Source: a virus. From it: DNA of 24,722 bases. Below are positions 9,187-16,376 of this stretch, piece by piece. The position numbers and the translations under genes were made by a program. The notes under the pieces are model-generated. The model was not told the DNA's origin, did not search any database, and saw only the letters and a list, made by a program, of their open reading frames with translations. The stretch covers positions 1 through 24,722 of the IMG/VR virus record IMGVR_UViG_3300048925_000116, one strand, 5' to 3'. Each line of letters opens with the position of its first letter. The first letter of the stretch is position 1.

Positions 9187-9567
9187 TTACTTTTTTTCGG
9201 CCTGATCCTGATCCACGCCGAGCGCCAGCGCCATATTCAGTAGACGTTTGTGCACCTGGCCATAAACTTCTGCGACGGTACCGATATCATCATCAGAAAA
9301 AACAGGCTCGCCTGCTTCATCGCGAAGAACATCAACGAAGAGGATCGTGTCCGCCTCTTTATTGCGGATAAATTCCTGCGCAGCAGTCAGCTTCGGAGCT
9401 TCCTCACCCTCCCCCAGTTCCGGCGGGGTGAGAAATTCACGAAACTTAACCCAGGCATCGCCTGACGGCTCACGAAGAATGACTTTTGCGTTATTCCATT
9501 CAGGAACGGTGATGCTTTTTGTACGGAACGCCAGATTAGGTGTCAGAGCCAGTTCGCGTAAGGACAT
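9187..9567 (-). CDS. Tail assembly chaperone G
   Basis: The 126-residue product sits between the tail tube and the tape measure genes, the place of lambda G. It is the abundant, unshifted chaperone form that helps coat the tape measure protein during tube assembly. The sequence is acidic in the middle (GEGEEAPK) and ends in a helix (VYGQVHKRLLNMALALGVDQDQAEKK). The last codons GAA AAA AAG TAA contain the slippery heptamer at which a fraction of ribosomes would shift to make GT. The GAGAG site upstream of ATG 9567 is modest. The role follows from position and frameshift architecture more than from residue identity. Confidence 0.85.
   Translation of the reverse strand: MSLRELALTPNLAFRTKSITVPEWNNAKVILREPSGDAWVKFREFLTPPELGEGEEAPKLTAAQEFIRNKEADTILFVDVLRDEAGEPVFSDDDIGTVAEVYGQVHKRLLNMALALGVDQDQAEKK
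9190..9196 (-). other. Programmed -1 frameshift site (A AAA AAG) for G/GT
   Basis: The zero frame reads GAA AAA AAG TAA, so A-AAA-AAG fits the X-XXY-YYZ rule; the same heptamer drives strong -1 slippage in E. coli dnaX. Slippage reads through the G stop into the T frame, which is open to 8897. Upstream AGG-rich sequence (two GATCAGG copies about 10 bases away) could act as a Shine-Dalgarno-like stimulator. No strong downstream stem is obvious. Confidence 0.88.
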
Positions 9568-9596
9568 TTTTATACTCTCTGTTTGTAAAAAGTGGG

Positions 9597-9618
9597 GAAA
9601 AAGCGCCCGCAGGCGCTT
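9597..9618 (-). terminator. Terminator-like hairpin after the tail tube gene
   Basis: On the minus strand AAGCGCC pairs with GGCGCTT around TGCG, followed by further T residues and then CCCC. The tail tube stop codon overlaps its 5' arm. The short T-run makes it weaker than the others. Confidence 0.6.
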
Positions 9619-10087
9619 AAGAACCGGAGGCTACAATGCGTTTCGGCTTGCCTTTCACGCGCAGCGAATAGGTTGCGCCAACGACCTGAGATGTCGCTGC
9701 AGACCAGCTACTCTGACGAACTTCCACCAGCACATAAAAACCGTTACCGGAGGGGAAAACGACTTTCAACGCCCGCAGCTCGTCATTTTCATATGCCGTC
9801 TGCAGCGCCAGTTGCGCGGCTTCATCACCCACCCAGTTACGGGAAATGGACATTTCTGCCGGCGCCGCCAGGCCGTTGGTCTGCTCCTGCTCGGTGGAGC
9901 AGAGCGTGGTGACATCGATGTCACTTTTCTGGCCGCCTGTGTAGCTGATCTCCTTCGTGGCGCATTCAGCTTCAAGGAACGTCACGCCTGCCGTCGGGAA
10001 ACCTGCAGCCTTAAAATCGTCTTCTGTGACGGGTGAAGACGAGATACCGATCTGCGTGCCCTTTGTTTTTTCATACTTACTGGTCAT
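9617..10087 (-). CDS. Major tail tube protein
   Basis: This 156-residue protein is the predicted tail tube subunit, polymerising around the tape measure protein. Its position just before G/GT, its size and its beta-rich sequence (VTFLEAECATKEISYTGGQKSD.., SWSAATSQVVGATYSLRVKG) fit the small siphophage tube family without the extra C-terminal Ig-like domain of lambda V. A GGAGC site precedes ATG 10087. It is flanked by terminator-like hairpins on both sides, unlike the overlapping genes upstream, which fits a need for separately tuned high expression. Confidence 0.88.
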   Translation of the reverse strand: MTSKYEKTKGTQIGISSSPVTEDDFKAAGFPTAGVTFLEAECATKEISYTGGQKSDIDVTTLCSTEQEQTNGLAAPAEMSISRNWVGDEAAQLALQTAYENDELRALKVVFPSGNGFYVLVEVRQSSWSAATSQVVGATYSLRVKGKPKRIVASGS

Positions 10088-10102
10088 ATTTGCTCCAGAT
10101 GT

Positions 10103-10126
10103 AAAAAAACCGCCAGGTGGCGGTTA
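10103..10126 (-). terminator. Terminator-like hairpin before the tail tube gene
   Basis: On the minus strand AACCGCC pairs with GGCGGTT around ACCT and is followed by seven T residues. It lies between the tail completion gene and the tail tube gene. Its stem is identical to the one at 2541-2558. Confidence 0.78.
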
Positions 10127-10146
10127 TGTTTATGACGGATTTTTAC

Positions 10147-10494
10147 TTACTGCTGAACCGAAATTTCCAGCGTTGCCCGCCGCAATTTTGTATCAGGTTC
10201 GTAGCCGCCCGTTTTAGACATGCGGGTAAACTGCAACGGTGTAAGAGCGATGACAACCTGCTCCCGGAGTTCCCGTGACTCTTCAACACTCCTTGAGTAC
10301 ACATCAACCTGTACAAAGGTTGTTTCCTCTGCCGGTGAGCAAAAGGTGTCGCCGTAACTCTGGGACACAAATGTGAAAGTGATCCACGGAGGCACAACTG
10401 CAGGTTTCCCGGCATCATTCAACGGAACGATATCCATATATACCTGACCGTTCGCCAGTGAACCGATAAGGTGAAATACATCAGATTCCTTCAT
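10147..10494 (-). CDS. Tail completion/terminator protein (DUF3168-like)
   Basis: The 115-residue product lies between the gp10-like gene and the tail tube gene, the place of the tail terminator that caps the tube. Its sequence (WITFTFVSQSYGDTFCSPAEETTFVQVDVYSRS..) fits the DUF3168/gpU-type fold, in which input units, a VDVYS-type strand and a C-terminal beta strand are typical. It overlaps the upstream gene by 4 bases (ATGA). The family assignment is by pattern and position. Confidence 0.82.
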   Translation of the reverse strand: MKESDVFHLIGSLANGQVYMDIVPLNDAGKPAVVPPWITFTFVSQSYGDTFCSPAEETTFVQVDVYSRSVEESRELREQVVIALTPLQFTRMSKTGGYEPDTKLRRATLEISVQQ

Positions 10495-10937
10495 TTTGAC
10501 AGCACCTCATCAATCGCTGTGTTCATCCTGGCGATCACAGCACGGGTCCCCTCTTCCTGCCGGGTATCAAAGGCAGGACGAACGAAGGGGTGAGCGGGCA
10601 TGTTCGCTGTGCCTAACTCTACAAAACGCCAGTAAAACGCGTTCCGTCGGTTGCTGGCCTTCATGGTGTTGTCACTGTTACCCGTTGCCGGATTAACACC
10701 GCGGATATGAACACCCGAAGCGATCGCATTACGCTTGCCGCGCATTGTCACAACAACGACATTCTTTTTCAGTTTCCCGGTACGTTCTGGCGCGCGTTGG
10801 ATGACCTCTTGCTTCAGTACTTCCGCCCCTGCGCGCGTACCATCCCGCAGGACCTTTTTATTTTCCGCTTTGCTGAGCCGCTCAAGATCGTGAGAGATAT
10901 CCAACAGCCCGGAAAAATCCAGTGAATGGTCAATCAC
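10491..10937 (-). CDS. HK97 gp10-like head-tail joining protein
   Basis: This 148-residue protein fits the HK97 gp10 family. The N-terminal helix, the KVLRDGTRAGAEVLKQEVIQRAPERTGKLKKNVVV segment and FYWRFVELGTANMPAHPFVRPAF are the family hallmarks. It acts at the head-tail junction. It overlaps both neighbours by 4 bases (10934-10937 and 10491-10494), so it is translationally coupled. Confidence 0.92.
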   Translation of the reverse strand: MIDHSLDFSGLLDISHDLERLSKAENKKVLRDGTRAGAEVLKQEVIQRAPERTGKLKKNVVVVTMRGKRNAIASGVHIRGVNPATGNSDNTMKASNRRNAFYWRFVELGTANMPAHPFVRPAFDTRQEEGTRAVIARMNTAIDEVLSK

Positions 10938-11278
10938 GACACCACCCCCTGCTTACATAAAATTTCGAGTCTGGTACCGCGACTGTCAGGAATCGGCGGC
11001 CCTGACACTTCAAGGATCTGACCGCGAAAAGGGCCAGAAAGCACTTTTAATCGGGAAACTGCTGTAATACCTGCCCTGAACCGCACCCAGACACGAACCG
11101 TTGCCTCAGCTTTTTCAGCACCGGAAGTAATGAGTTCCCTCCCGCTTATCGCCCTGATATCTGCCCTGATCTGTTCACCATCGATCCATTCCTGAATAAG
11201 TTCGCCAAAGGGAGATCTGCTTGTGACAGCATTCTGGATGGTGACAACATGAATAAGACGTCCTGCCGCAATTGACAT
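10934..11278 (-). CDS. Head closure / head-tail adaptor protein
   Basis: The protein of about 114 residues fits the SPP1 gp16-type head-tail joining family: AGRLIHVVTIQ at the N-terminus, a central IRADIRAISGRELI and RFRAGITAVSRLKVLSGPFRGQILEVSGPP. It closes the portal vertex between connector and tail. I chose ATG 11278 because GAGG lies five bases upstream; a GTG at 11284 is in frame but has no proper ribosome-binding site. It overlaps the gp10-like gene by 4 bases. Confidence 0.9.
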   Translation of the reverse strand: MSIAAGRLIHVVTIQNAVTSRSPFGELIQEWIDGEQIRADIRAISGRELITSGAEKAEATVRVWVRFRAGITAVSRLKVLSGPFRGQILEVSGPPIPDSRGTRLEILCKQGVVS

Positions 11279-11285
11279 GCTCACC

Positions 11286-11612
11286 TCACATAATGGTTGG
11301 CCGGCGAAGGCTATAAATGAAAGCCGTCACAGAGAAAGGCAACTCACCGGGCTGCAGATCTTCCTTTTCCGCAAGGTCCGGGTTGCGGTATAGCATGCCC
11401 ACCAGGCGCATGGTTGACGCCTTCATGCGGGAAAGGGGCTCCCCCTGAATAAGATTGCCGCCGCTGTCCACCACCTTATCCCTGCACCCCTGGATATAAT
11501 CCAGAAGTACGGCGCTGGCCTCCTGGATTTTTTCTTTCAGCTCAGTGTCATCAATATCATGGTCAATTTTGAGGTGTGCCTTAATTTCCGCCAGAGTGAT
11601 CAATTCAATCAT
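11286..11612 (-). CDS. gp6-like head-tail connector protein
   Basis: This 108-residue, mostly helical protein matches the HK97 gp6 / SPP1 gp15 connector family: LITLAEIKAHLKIDHDIDDTELKEKIQEASAVLLDYI at the N-terminus is diagnostic. It forms a ring on the portal. The ATG overlaps the stop of the upstream repeat-bearing protein by 4 bases. Confidence 0.93.
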   Translation of the reverse strand: MIELITLAEIKAHLKIDHDIDDTELKEKIQEASAVLLDYIQGCRDKVVDSGGNLIQGEPLSRMKASTMRLVGMLYRNPDLAEKEDLQPGELPFSVTAFIYSLRRPTIM

Positions 11613-12826
11613 GGCCTGTCCCTCGCATCGCGCCCGCGTTTGGCCGCCAGTGTCCAGCCAGTCGAGCCGGGTTCACCAGGCTTGCCCTGAGTTTTCTCAT
11701 CGCAATGCCAGAGCGAACCACCCCATGTAACCGTATCACCAGGCAGATACTCATCACCGGACTTGAAAACGCCACGGTAAAGCATGATCGGCACATCAAA
11801 GGATTTGGTTTCACTGCCACCGCTCGAACGGTTTACCGTTAAGGTGAAATGCCGCTGGTCAGTGCGATCAATCTCGACACCTGCCACACCATCAACCACA
11901 CATTCCCAGCCGCGCATGCCGTGTGTTTTTTCGTATGCACGCCACAGACCGCCATTATGGGTTGCATATGACCCACGCGGATAGCTCTTACCATCATCAA
12001 TAAAAGGGAGTATCTCGAGCGCCAGCGCGTCGCGGCCATCTTCGCCATCCCTTGCGGGTTCAGCGGGTGGTATTGCGGCCACAGCATCAGCGATCAGCGA
12101 TTTGATATCGGGAAACACCGGCATAGATGCTGTAACCAGTTCCTCCAGCATAGGCTTAACATCGTCCGGCGTAATACTTTTCCCGTCCTGTGGTACCGGG
12201 ATGGAGCCCACCACTTCGCCTACTGCGTCGGCCACGGCCTGTTTCAGCACCACCGGATCATAATCTTTTCCGTTTTCCGGAACCGGTAGCTCGCTAAAGG
12301 CTTTATCCACCATCGCCTGCAGCATTGGTTGCATATCTTCCGGTGTGACGCTTTTACCGTCCTGCGGAACCGGGATAGCAGCCACCGCCTCACCCACCGC
12401 GTCTGACACGGCCTGTTTCAGCACCACCGGATCATAATCTTTTCCGTTTTCCGGAACCGGTAGCTCGCTAAAGGCTTTATCCACCATCGCCTGCAGTATT
12501 GGTTGCATATCTTCCGGTGTGACGCTTTTACCGTCCTGCGGCAGCGGCAGAGCAGCGACCGCTTCACTTATCATCAGGGCAATGTCGGGTAGTTGAGGTT
12601 CTGACGGTAAAGACATGGCAGCCACCGCATCGGCCACCATGGCAGCAATATCAGGAGATGGTGCGCCTTTAATTTCATCAATGGACGTTGAAATGCGCGA
12701 CAATTTTTTTTCAAATTCCTGGCGCTGTGCTTCGAGGGTTTTACTGAATACCTCACGCATTTCAGAAAGAACGAGGCCAAACTCTTCGCCTAACGCCTTT
12801 ATCAGAGATAATTCGCGTTCATTCAT
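11609..12826 (-). CDS. Head-module protein with coiled coil, tandem repeats and carbohydrate-binding-like C-terminus
   Basis: This 405-residue protein lies between the portal and connector genes, where HK97 has no such gene. Residues 1-50 look like a coiled coil. Residues about 55-260 are built of repeats of the type P(Q/E)DGKSVTPEDMQP..LQAMVDKAFSELPVPENGKDYDP, with two units of 58 residues almost identical in DNA. The C-terminus has two Gly/Trp motifs: GSYATHNGGLWRAYEKTHG, and YLPGDTVTWGGSLWHCDEKTQG with PGEPGSTGWTL. The second resembles the chitin/cellulose-binding CBM5/12 pattern. This looks like a trimeric or fibrous virion decoration near the portal vertex that could bind polysaccharide. 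ATGA overlaps link it to the genes on both sides. Function is inferred. Confidence 0.75.
   Translation of the reverse strand: MNERELSLIKALGEEFGLVLSEMREVFSKTLEAQRQEFEKKLSRISTSIDEIKGAPSPDIAAMVADAVAAMSLPSEPQLPDIALMISEAVAALPLPQDGKSVTPEDMQPILQAMVDKAFSELPVPENGKDYDPVVLKQAVSDAVGEAVAAIPVPQDGKSVTPEDMQPMLQAMVDKAFSELPVPENGKDYDPVVLKQAVADAVGEVVGSIPVPQDGKSITPDDVKPMLEELVTASMPVFPDIKSLIADAVAAIPPAEPARDGEDGRDALALEILPFIDDGKSYPRGSYATHNGGLWRAYEKTHGMRGWECVVDGVAGVEIDRTDQRHFTLTVNRSSGGSETKSFDVPIMLYRGVFKSGDEYLPGDTVTWGGSLWHCDEKTQGKPGEPGSTGWTLAAKRGRDARDRP
12233..12541 (-). repeat. Tandem 174-bp repeat inside the head-module protein gene
   Basis: The block 12233-12367 recurs at 12407-12541 with a 174-bp offset. By eye the two copies differ at one base in about 135. 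The offset is 58 codons, so the reading frame is kept. A third, diverged copy is recognisable in the protein (PQDGKSITPDD). Near-identity suggests recent duplication or gene conversion. Confidence 0.92.
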
Positions 12827-14172
12827 TTGGTAAGTAACCCCCGTAGCATCGCTTTTACCGCTGATTGCTGTGCATCAGATAACGACTTTCCTTCACTTTT
12901 ATCTGGTTGCTGTTGCGGTGCCTGGCTGCCTTTACCGAATGGATCCTCTGATGCATCGCGGCGGGCCAGTGCGCCAAGACTGTAATTCTGCTGCTGCAGG
13001 TACAATTCATCGCCACCTGTTACAGGTGGCAGATTTTCACTTCGCCGCGCTTCGTTCGGTGTCATGATGGTGTTTTTTACCCCCTCACCCAGCGTTTTTA
13101 TGCGGCGCTCGCTGTCCATCCTCAGAAGCGCATTTACGTCAAACTCGGTCCCGGTATCGTTTTCCAGTTCAAACGCCTCATCCAGTAGTAACTCGATAGA
13201 CTCAATGAGCGTCTGCAGGCACTGGGAATAGTACTGTTGCTCAAGAGCCTCAATATTGTCGTACGAAGGGAGTTCGCCGACTCCGGCCTTATAGGTCGGG
13301 ACATGGAACGCTGAACAGACGATTTTCGCGGACATCTGGAGCTGCTCAACCACCTTTGCATCATCCGCTGAAATTGAGACAGGGTTATATTTGGCACCAT
13401 TGCTGAGAAGCCCTGTTTTCCCGGCGTTTTCTCCTGTATACCCGGTTTCCCAGTTGGATTTAAGGATTCTGGCGTTTTCCTCCGTTATATTGCCAGGCAC
13501 CTCTATCACGCCGCTTGGCTTACTGCCATTGCGGAAAAAGAACGCTGAATTTTCCTGAATATGGTGCCCCTGCATCGCGGCAAGGCCCGCTGCGTAAATC
13601 GGGGAGAGACCGATAAGCGGATGAAACAGGCAGTTAAAACGGTCGTGAATAACCTCACGTGCCGGAACAGTGACTGACTTTTCGATACCCGTCATGTTGT
13701 CAGGGTTTATCTGGTAAAAGACTGATCCATCATCTGCAACCAGCGGGGTAACTTTGTTCCAGTCAATAATACGGAGTTCTGTAATTTGTCCCCGGGTGTT
13801 GCGGATTTTTAACACCACGGTATTCCCGTGGCATAACTTCGAGTTAAGCCAGCATTCGAAAAACTGGATCCTGTTCTGAAAGGTATTAGGCCGACGATAA
13901 AGCGCGGCAACAGGCCCGGCACTGTTTTCTTTCCAGATGCCGTCAGAATCACGGCGCATCATACGTAGTGGCATCTTTGAAATATCACTGGCTATCAGCG
14001 ATATACATGAAAAAACAGCATGAAAGGAAAGAACAGTTTGCTGATTTATTTCAAGGTTACGCTGCCATGCACCCGCAAAGGGTTCACGGACATAACTGAG
14101 GAGTGAGGTCCAGATCCCGCGAGTGGCAGGCTGTTGCAAGGCCTTCTCTTTTTTCCTGAAAGGGTTCCACAT
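12823..14172 (-). CDS. Portal protein (HK97 family)
   Basis: The 449-residue product matches the HK97-type portal, the dodecameric ring through which DNA enters and leaves the head. Recognisable parts are the N-terminal MWNPFRKKEKA, the CISLIASDISKMPL helix, NPDNM, the HPLIGLSPIYAAGLAAMQG segment near residues 195-215, and YKAGVGELPSYDNIEALEQQYYSQCLQTLIESIE in the stem/clip region. The C-terminal 50 residues are Gln/Ser-rich and probably disordered. Its start shares one base with the preceding 55-aa gene (TGATG) and its end overlaps the next gene by 4 bases. The portal usually precedes protease and capsid; here it follows them. Confidence 0.95.
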   Translation of the reverse strand: MWNPFRKKEKALQQPATRGIWTSLLSYVREPFAGAWQRNLEINQQTVLSFHAVFSCISLIASDISKMPLRMMRRDSDGIWKENSAGPVAALYRRPNTFQNRIQFFECWLNSKLCHGNTVVLKIRNTRGQITELRIIDWNKVTPLVADDGSVFYQINPDNMTGIEKSVTVPAREVIHDRFNCLFHPLIGLSPIYAAGLAAMQGHHIQENSAFFFRNGSKPSGVIEVPGNITEENARILKSNWETGYTGENAGKTGLLSNGAKYNPVSISADDAKVVEQLQMSAKIVCSAFHVPTYKAGVGELPSYDNIEALEQQYYSQCLQTLIESIELLLDEAFELENDTGTEFDVNALLRMDSERRIKTLGEGVKNTIMTPNEARRSENLPPVTGGDELYLQQQNYSLGALARRDASEDPFGKGSQAPQQQPDKSEGKSLSDAQQSAVKAMLRGLLTK

Positions 14173-14339
14173 CAGCCATTCCCCGCGTTATTTTTCTTTT
14201 TGCTACCACCAGCACGTTTGTTGCTGATGTATTCCGCTTTACCCAACAGAACCAGCACCCTGGCGCACCGGGCATTCACGTTCTTTTCATCGCCCGGAAC
14301 CGAATCGTGAGTGCGTTGCAGATACCTGATTTTTGCCAT
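14172..14339 (-). CDS. Small basic protein (55 aa) between capsid and portal
   Basis: The frame starts MAKIRYLQRTHDSVPGDEKN and ends in a Lys/Gly/Asn-rich tail (KKKNNAGNG). It has 55 residues and is strongly basic. Its stop overlaps the portal ATG by one base, a coupling that argues for real translation. The ribosome-binding site is poor: the nearest GGAG lies 15 bases upstream, inside a GC-rich hairpin. Small genes before the portal are common in head modules. No function is recognised; a portal-assembly or DNA-contacting role would be a guess. Confidence 0.7.
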   Translation of the reverse strand: MAKIRYLQRTHDSVPGDEKNVNARCARVLVLLGKAEYISNKRAGGSKKKNNAGNG

Positions 14340-14346
14340 GTATTAC

Positions 14347-14364
14347 GGCGGGGTCTCCCCCGCC
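14347..14364 (-). other. GC-rich hairpin with GAGA tetraloop after the capsid gene
   Basis: On the minus strand GGCGGGG pairs perfectly with CCCCGCC around GAGA, a GNRA-type loop. It lies 14 bases after the capsid stop and has no T-run, so it is not a typical terminator. It may block 3' exonucleases and stabilise capsid mRNA, or limit translation of the next gene by covering its upstream region. Confidence 0.7.
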
Positions 14365-14377
14365 CTCCGTTAGCACA

Positions 14378-16318
14378 TTAGCTGCCCTGGGTGGTGCCGT
14401 AGTTAACGCCGGAAATAACAGCAACGGCAGCAGTACGGCGGCGTTTCCAGTTGATCCAGCGCTCAGCACGGATGGCCACACTGTTCGTCTGGAACATGGA
14501 AACCAGCTCGGTACCTGTCGGCGTGATGCTGTCGCCAGTCGGATCGCTCTCCATTTCCAGAGACGCCTCGCGGGACATATCGACAGCAACACCGCCATCG
14601 TCAGCAAGGTACACATCCGGTGCATTAACCAGCACAAGCAGATTGCCAACGTACTGGGAGACAATCACCGGAAGGCCCTGGAAGGTCCCCCCAAGCAGTG
14701 TCATTTCCGGGTACTCTTTCTGACCCAGCGCGTTTTTACGCATCGACAGAGCAAGTGCGGTAGTACTGGACATCAGCCACACCGCACCATTTGGTTGCAG
14801 GCTGGCGGCAACGAACACCCCAAATGCCGCCGCCGCATCATCATCAGGGTTACCTGTTGACGGAATGGCGGCGATGCCGTTGGTGATGGATGCCGGAGAT
14901 ATACCGGCAACCTCTGCTTTCGACGGGGTGATAAAGTCCGTGTCCAGGCGCGCGATAACCGCCTCAGCCAGGGCGTTGCGCACCAGCGCGTCTGCAGCCG
15001 GGTTGGAAAAACGGATCAGTTCATCAGTGAGCACAGCAATTGCGGCTACTTTCGCAAAACTGAACGTAATCGACGCAAAGTCAAACTTCGTCAGCGGCTT
15101 GGCCTTACCCTGGCCAACCCAGTTTGCGGAACCACCGGAGGTCTGCGCCGGAATGCGGATGTTGAACGGTACCTGACGCAGTGCCGGGATATTACCCTGA
15201 CCAAAACGGCCGATGATCGTCTGTGGTCGCAGGAAATCCACAAAATCCTGTGCATAGTCCTGATACTCCACCAGCGCCCCGGCCCATGTCGGGTCAGTCG
15301 TGGTCCCGGCCCCTACAGCAGCCTTGAGAACATGATGGAGCTTCGCATCATCCGGATACTGCTTGCGGGCGATCTCCAGCGCTTCTGAACGGCTGCCATT
15401 CGCAGCGGCCAGAGCTTTGGCGAAACGGGCAAATGCAATGCCTTTTTCCAGCTTCTGTTCAACGCGGATGATACCTGGTGCGCTGGTTGTCACGGTGGTT
15501 ACGTCGCCGTTTGCAGCTTTGCTGACTGGCTTCGCTGTGATCGCAAGATTTGCTTCCATATCACGCAGGCGCTTAAGGTGCGCATCCACGGACTTGATTT
15601 CAGCGGACGTGTTGTCGTAGCTCTCTTCTTCCTCAGCATCCAGGGTACGGCCATCATCCGCCGCCTTCGCCATGATTTCAGAAAGGGAAGCTGCCAGCGC
15701 TGCACGTTTAGCTTCAAAGCTTTTGATTTGTTCTGCGATATTCATCGACGAGTTTCCTTTATTAATATTGATTTTCGGTGCTGTGGCGCCAGCGGGCTTA
15801 TGTGCTTTAACCACGGGTTTCTCATTGCCTGACGCGGCGAGTAACTGGCGGTCAAAAGATTTAACGGTCTGGATAGAGCATTCGGCGTTCGCCGGAATGG
15901 TCACTGCGGAGACTTCAAGCAGATCCCAGGACAGAAAGCGGATGCCACCTTCATCGAGGAACGAATATTCGATGGGGCGAAATCCGATAGACAGCCCGCG
16001 AACCAGCCCGGCCTTAATAGAAGCCCAGGCCTCATCAAGACGGGCTGCAAGCTGCGATGGCATGTCAGGCGTTGGTTTCACCAGCTTTGCGGTAATTTCC
16101 AGCCCCTCTTTCACCATCTTTGGCGTGCAAGTGCCGACAGGCTGGGAGCGGTCATGCTGCCAGAGGAATGGGGTATCGCTGCGGAACTTCGCGCCCCCCG
16201 GCTCCATGATGTCACCATCACGGTCAGGTGAAGGCGTGGAGGCGATGCCGGTGATTATCCGTTCGTCCTCATTTACCGCCTTGACCGTCATGATGGTACA
16301 TGCGCGGTTAAGGGTCAT
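14378..16318 (-). CDS. Fused prohead protease and major capsid protein (HK97 fold)
   Basis: The 646-residue product joins two proteins that are usually separate. Residues 1-160 match the HK97 prohead protease family: FLWQHDRSQPVG with the likely catalytic His55, GLVRGLSIGFRP with the likely nucleophile Ser110, and WDLLEVSAVTIPANAEC. Residues from about 192 on match the HK97 major capsid protein, beginning with a helical scaffold (delta) domain (MNIAEQIKSFEAKRAALAAS..), then the coat core (QVPFNIRIPAQTSGGSANWVGQG, VAAIAVLTDELIRFS, LGGTFQGLPVIVSQYV). An AGGAGG site precedes ATG 16318. An internal ATG at 15745 has its own ribosome-binding site, so free capsid may be made as well. The capsid stop is followed by a stable hairpin. 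Confidence 0.93.
   Translation of the reverse strand: MTLNRACTIMTVKAVNEDERIITGIASTPSPDRDGDIMEPGGAKFRSDTPFLWQHDRSQPVGTCTPKMVKEGLEITAKLVKPTPDMPSQLAARLDEAWASIKAGLVRGLSIGFRPIEYSFLDEGGIRFLSWDLLEVSAVTIPANAECSIQTVKSFDRQLLAASGNEKPVVKAHKPAGATAPKININKGNSSMNIAEQIKSFEAKRAALAASLSEIMAKAADDGRTLDAEEEESYDNTSAEIKSVDAHLKRLRDMEANLAITAKPVSKAANGDVTTVTTSAPGIIRVEQKLEKGIAFARFAKALAAANGSRSEALEIARKQYPDDAKLHHVLKAAVGAGTTTDPTWAGALVEYQDYAQDFVDFLRPQTIIGRFGQGNIPALRQVPFNIRIPAQTSGGSANWVGQGKAKPLTKFDFASITFSFAKVAAIAVLTDELIRFSNPAADALVRNALAEAVIARLDTDFITPSKAEVAGISPASITNGIAAIPSTGNPDDDAAAAFGVFVAASLQPNGAVWLMSSTTALALSMRKNALGQKEYPEMTLLGGTFQGLPVIVSQYVGNLLVLVNAPDVYLADDGGVAVDMSREASLEMESDPTGDSITPTGTELVSMFQTNSVAIRAERWINWKRRRTAAVAVISGVNYGTTQGS
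15745..15760 (-). promoter_or_regulatory. Internal ribosome-binding site for free capsid protein
   Basis: On the minus strand AAAGGAAA lies 7 bases before an in-frame ATG at 15743-15745 (Met192 of the fusion). The protein starting there, MNIAEQIKSFEAKRAAL, begins like a normal HK97-type capsid precursor and would have 455 residues. Confidence 0.75.
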
Positions 16319-16335
16319 TTGATGCCTCCTGAAAC

Positions 16336-16358
16336 GAAAAAACCCGCCGGAGCGGGTC
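16336..16358 (-). terminator. Terminator-like hairpin between TerL and capsid
   Basis: On the minus strand ACCCGC pairs with GCGGGT around TCCG, followed by TTTTTT. It lies between the TerL stop (16377) and the protease-capsid start (16318), and so separates packaging genes from the head genes. Confidence 0.75.
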
Positions 16359-16376
16359 GTTTACTGACGTTAAAAG

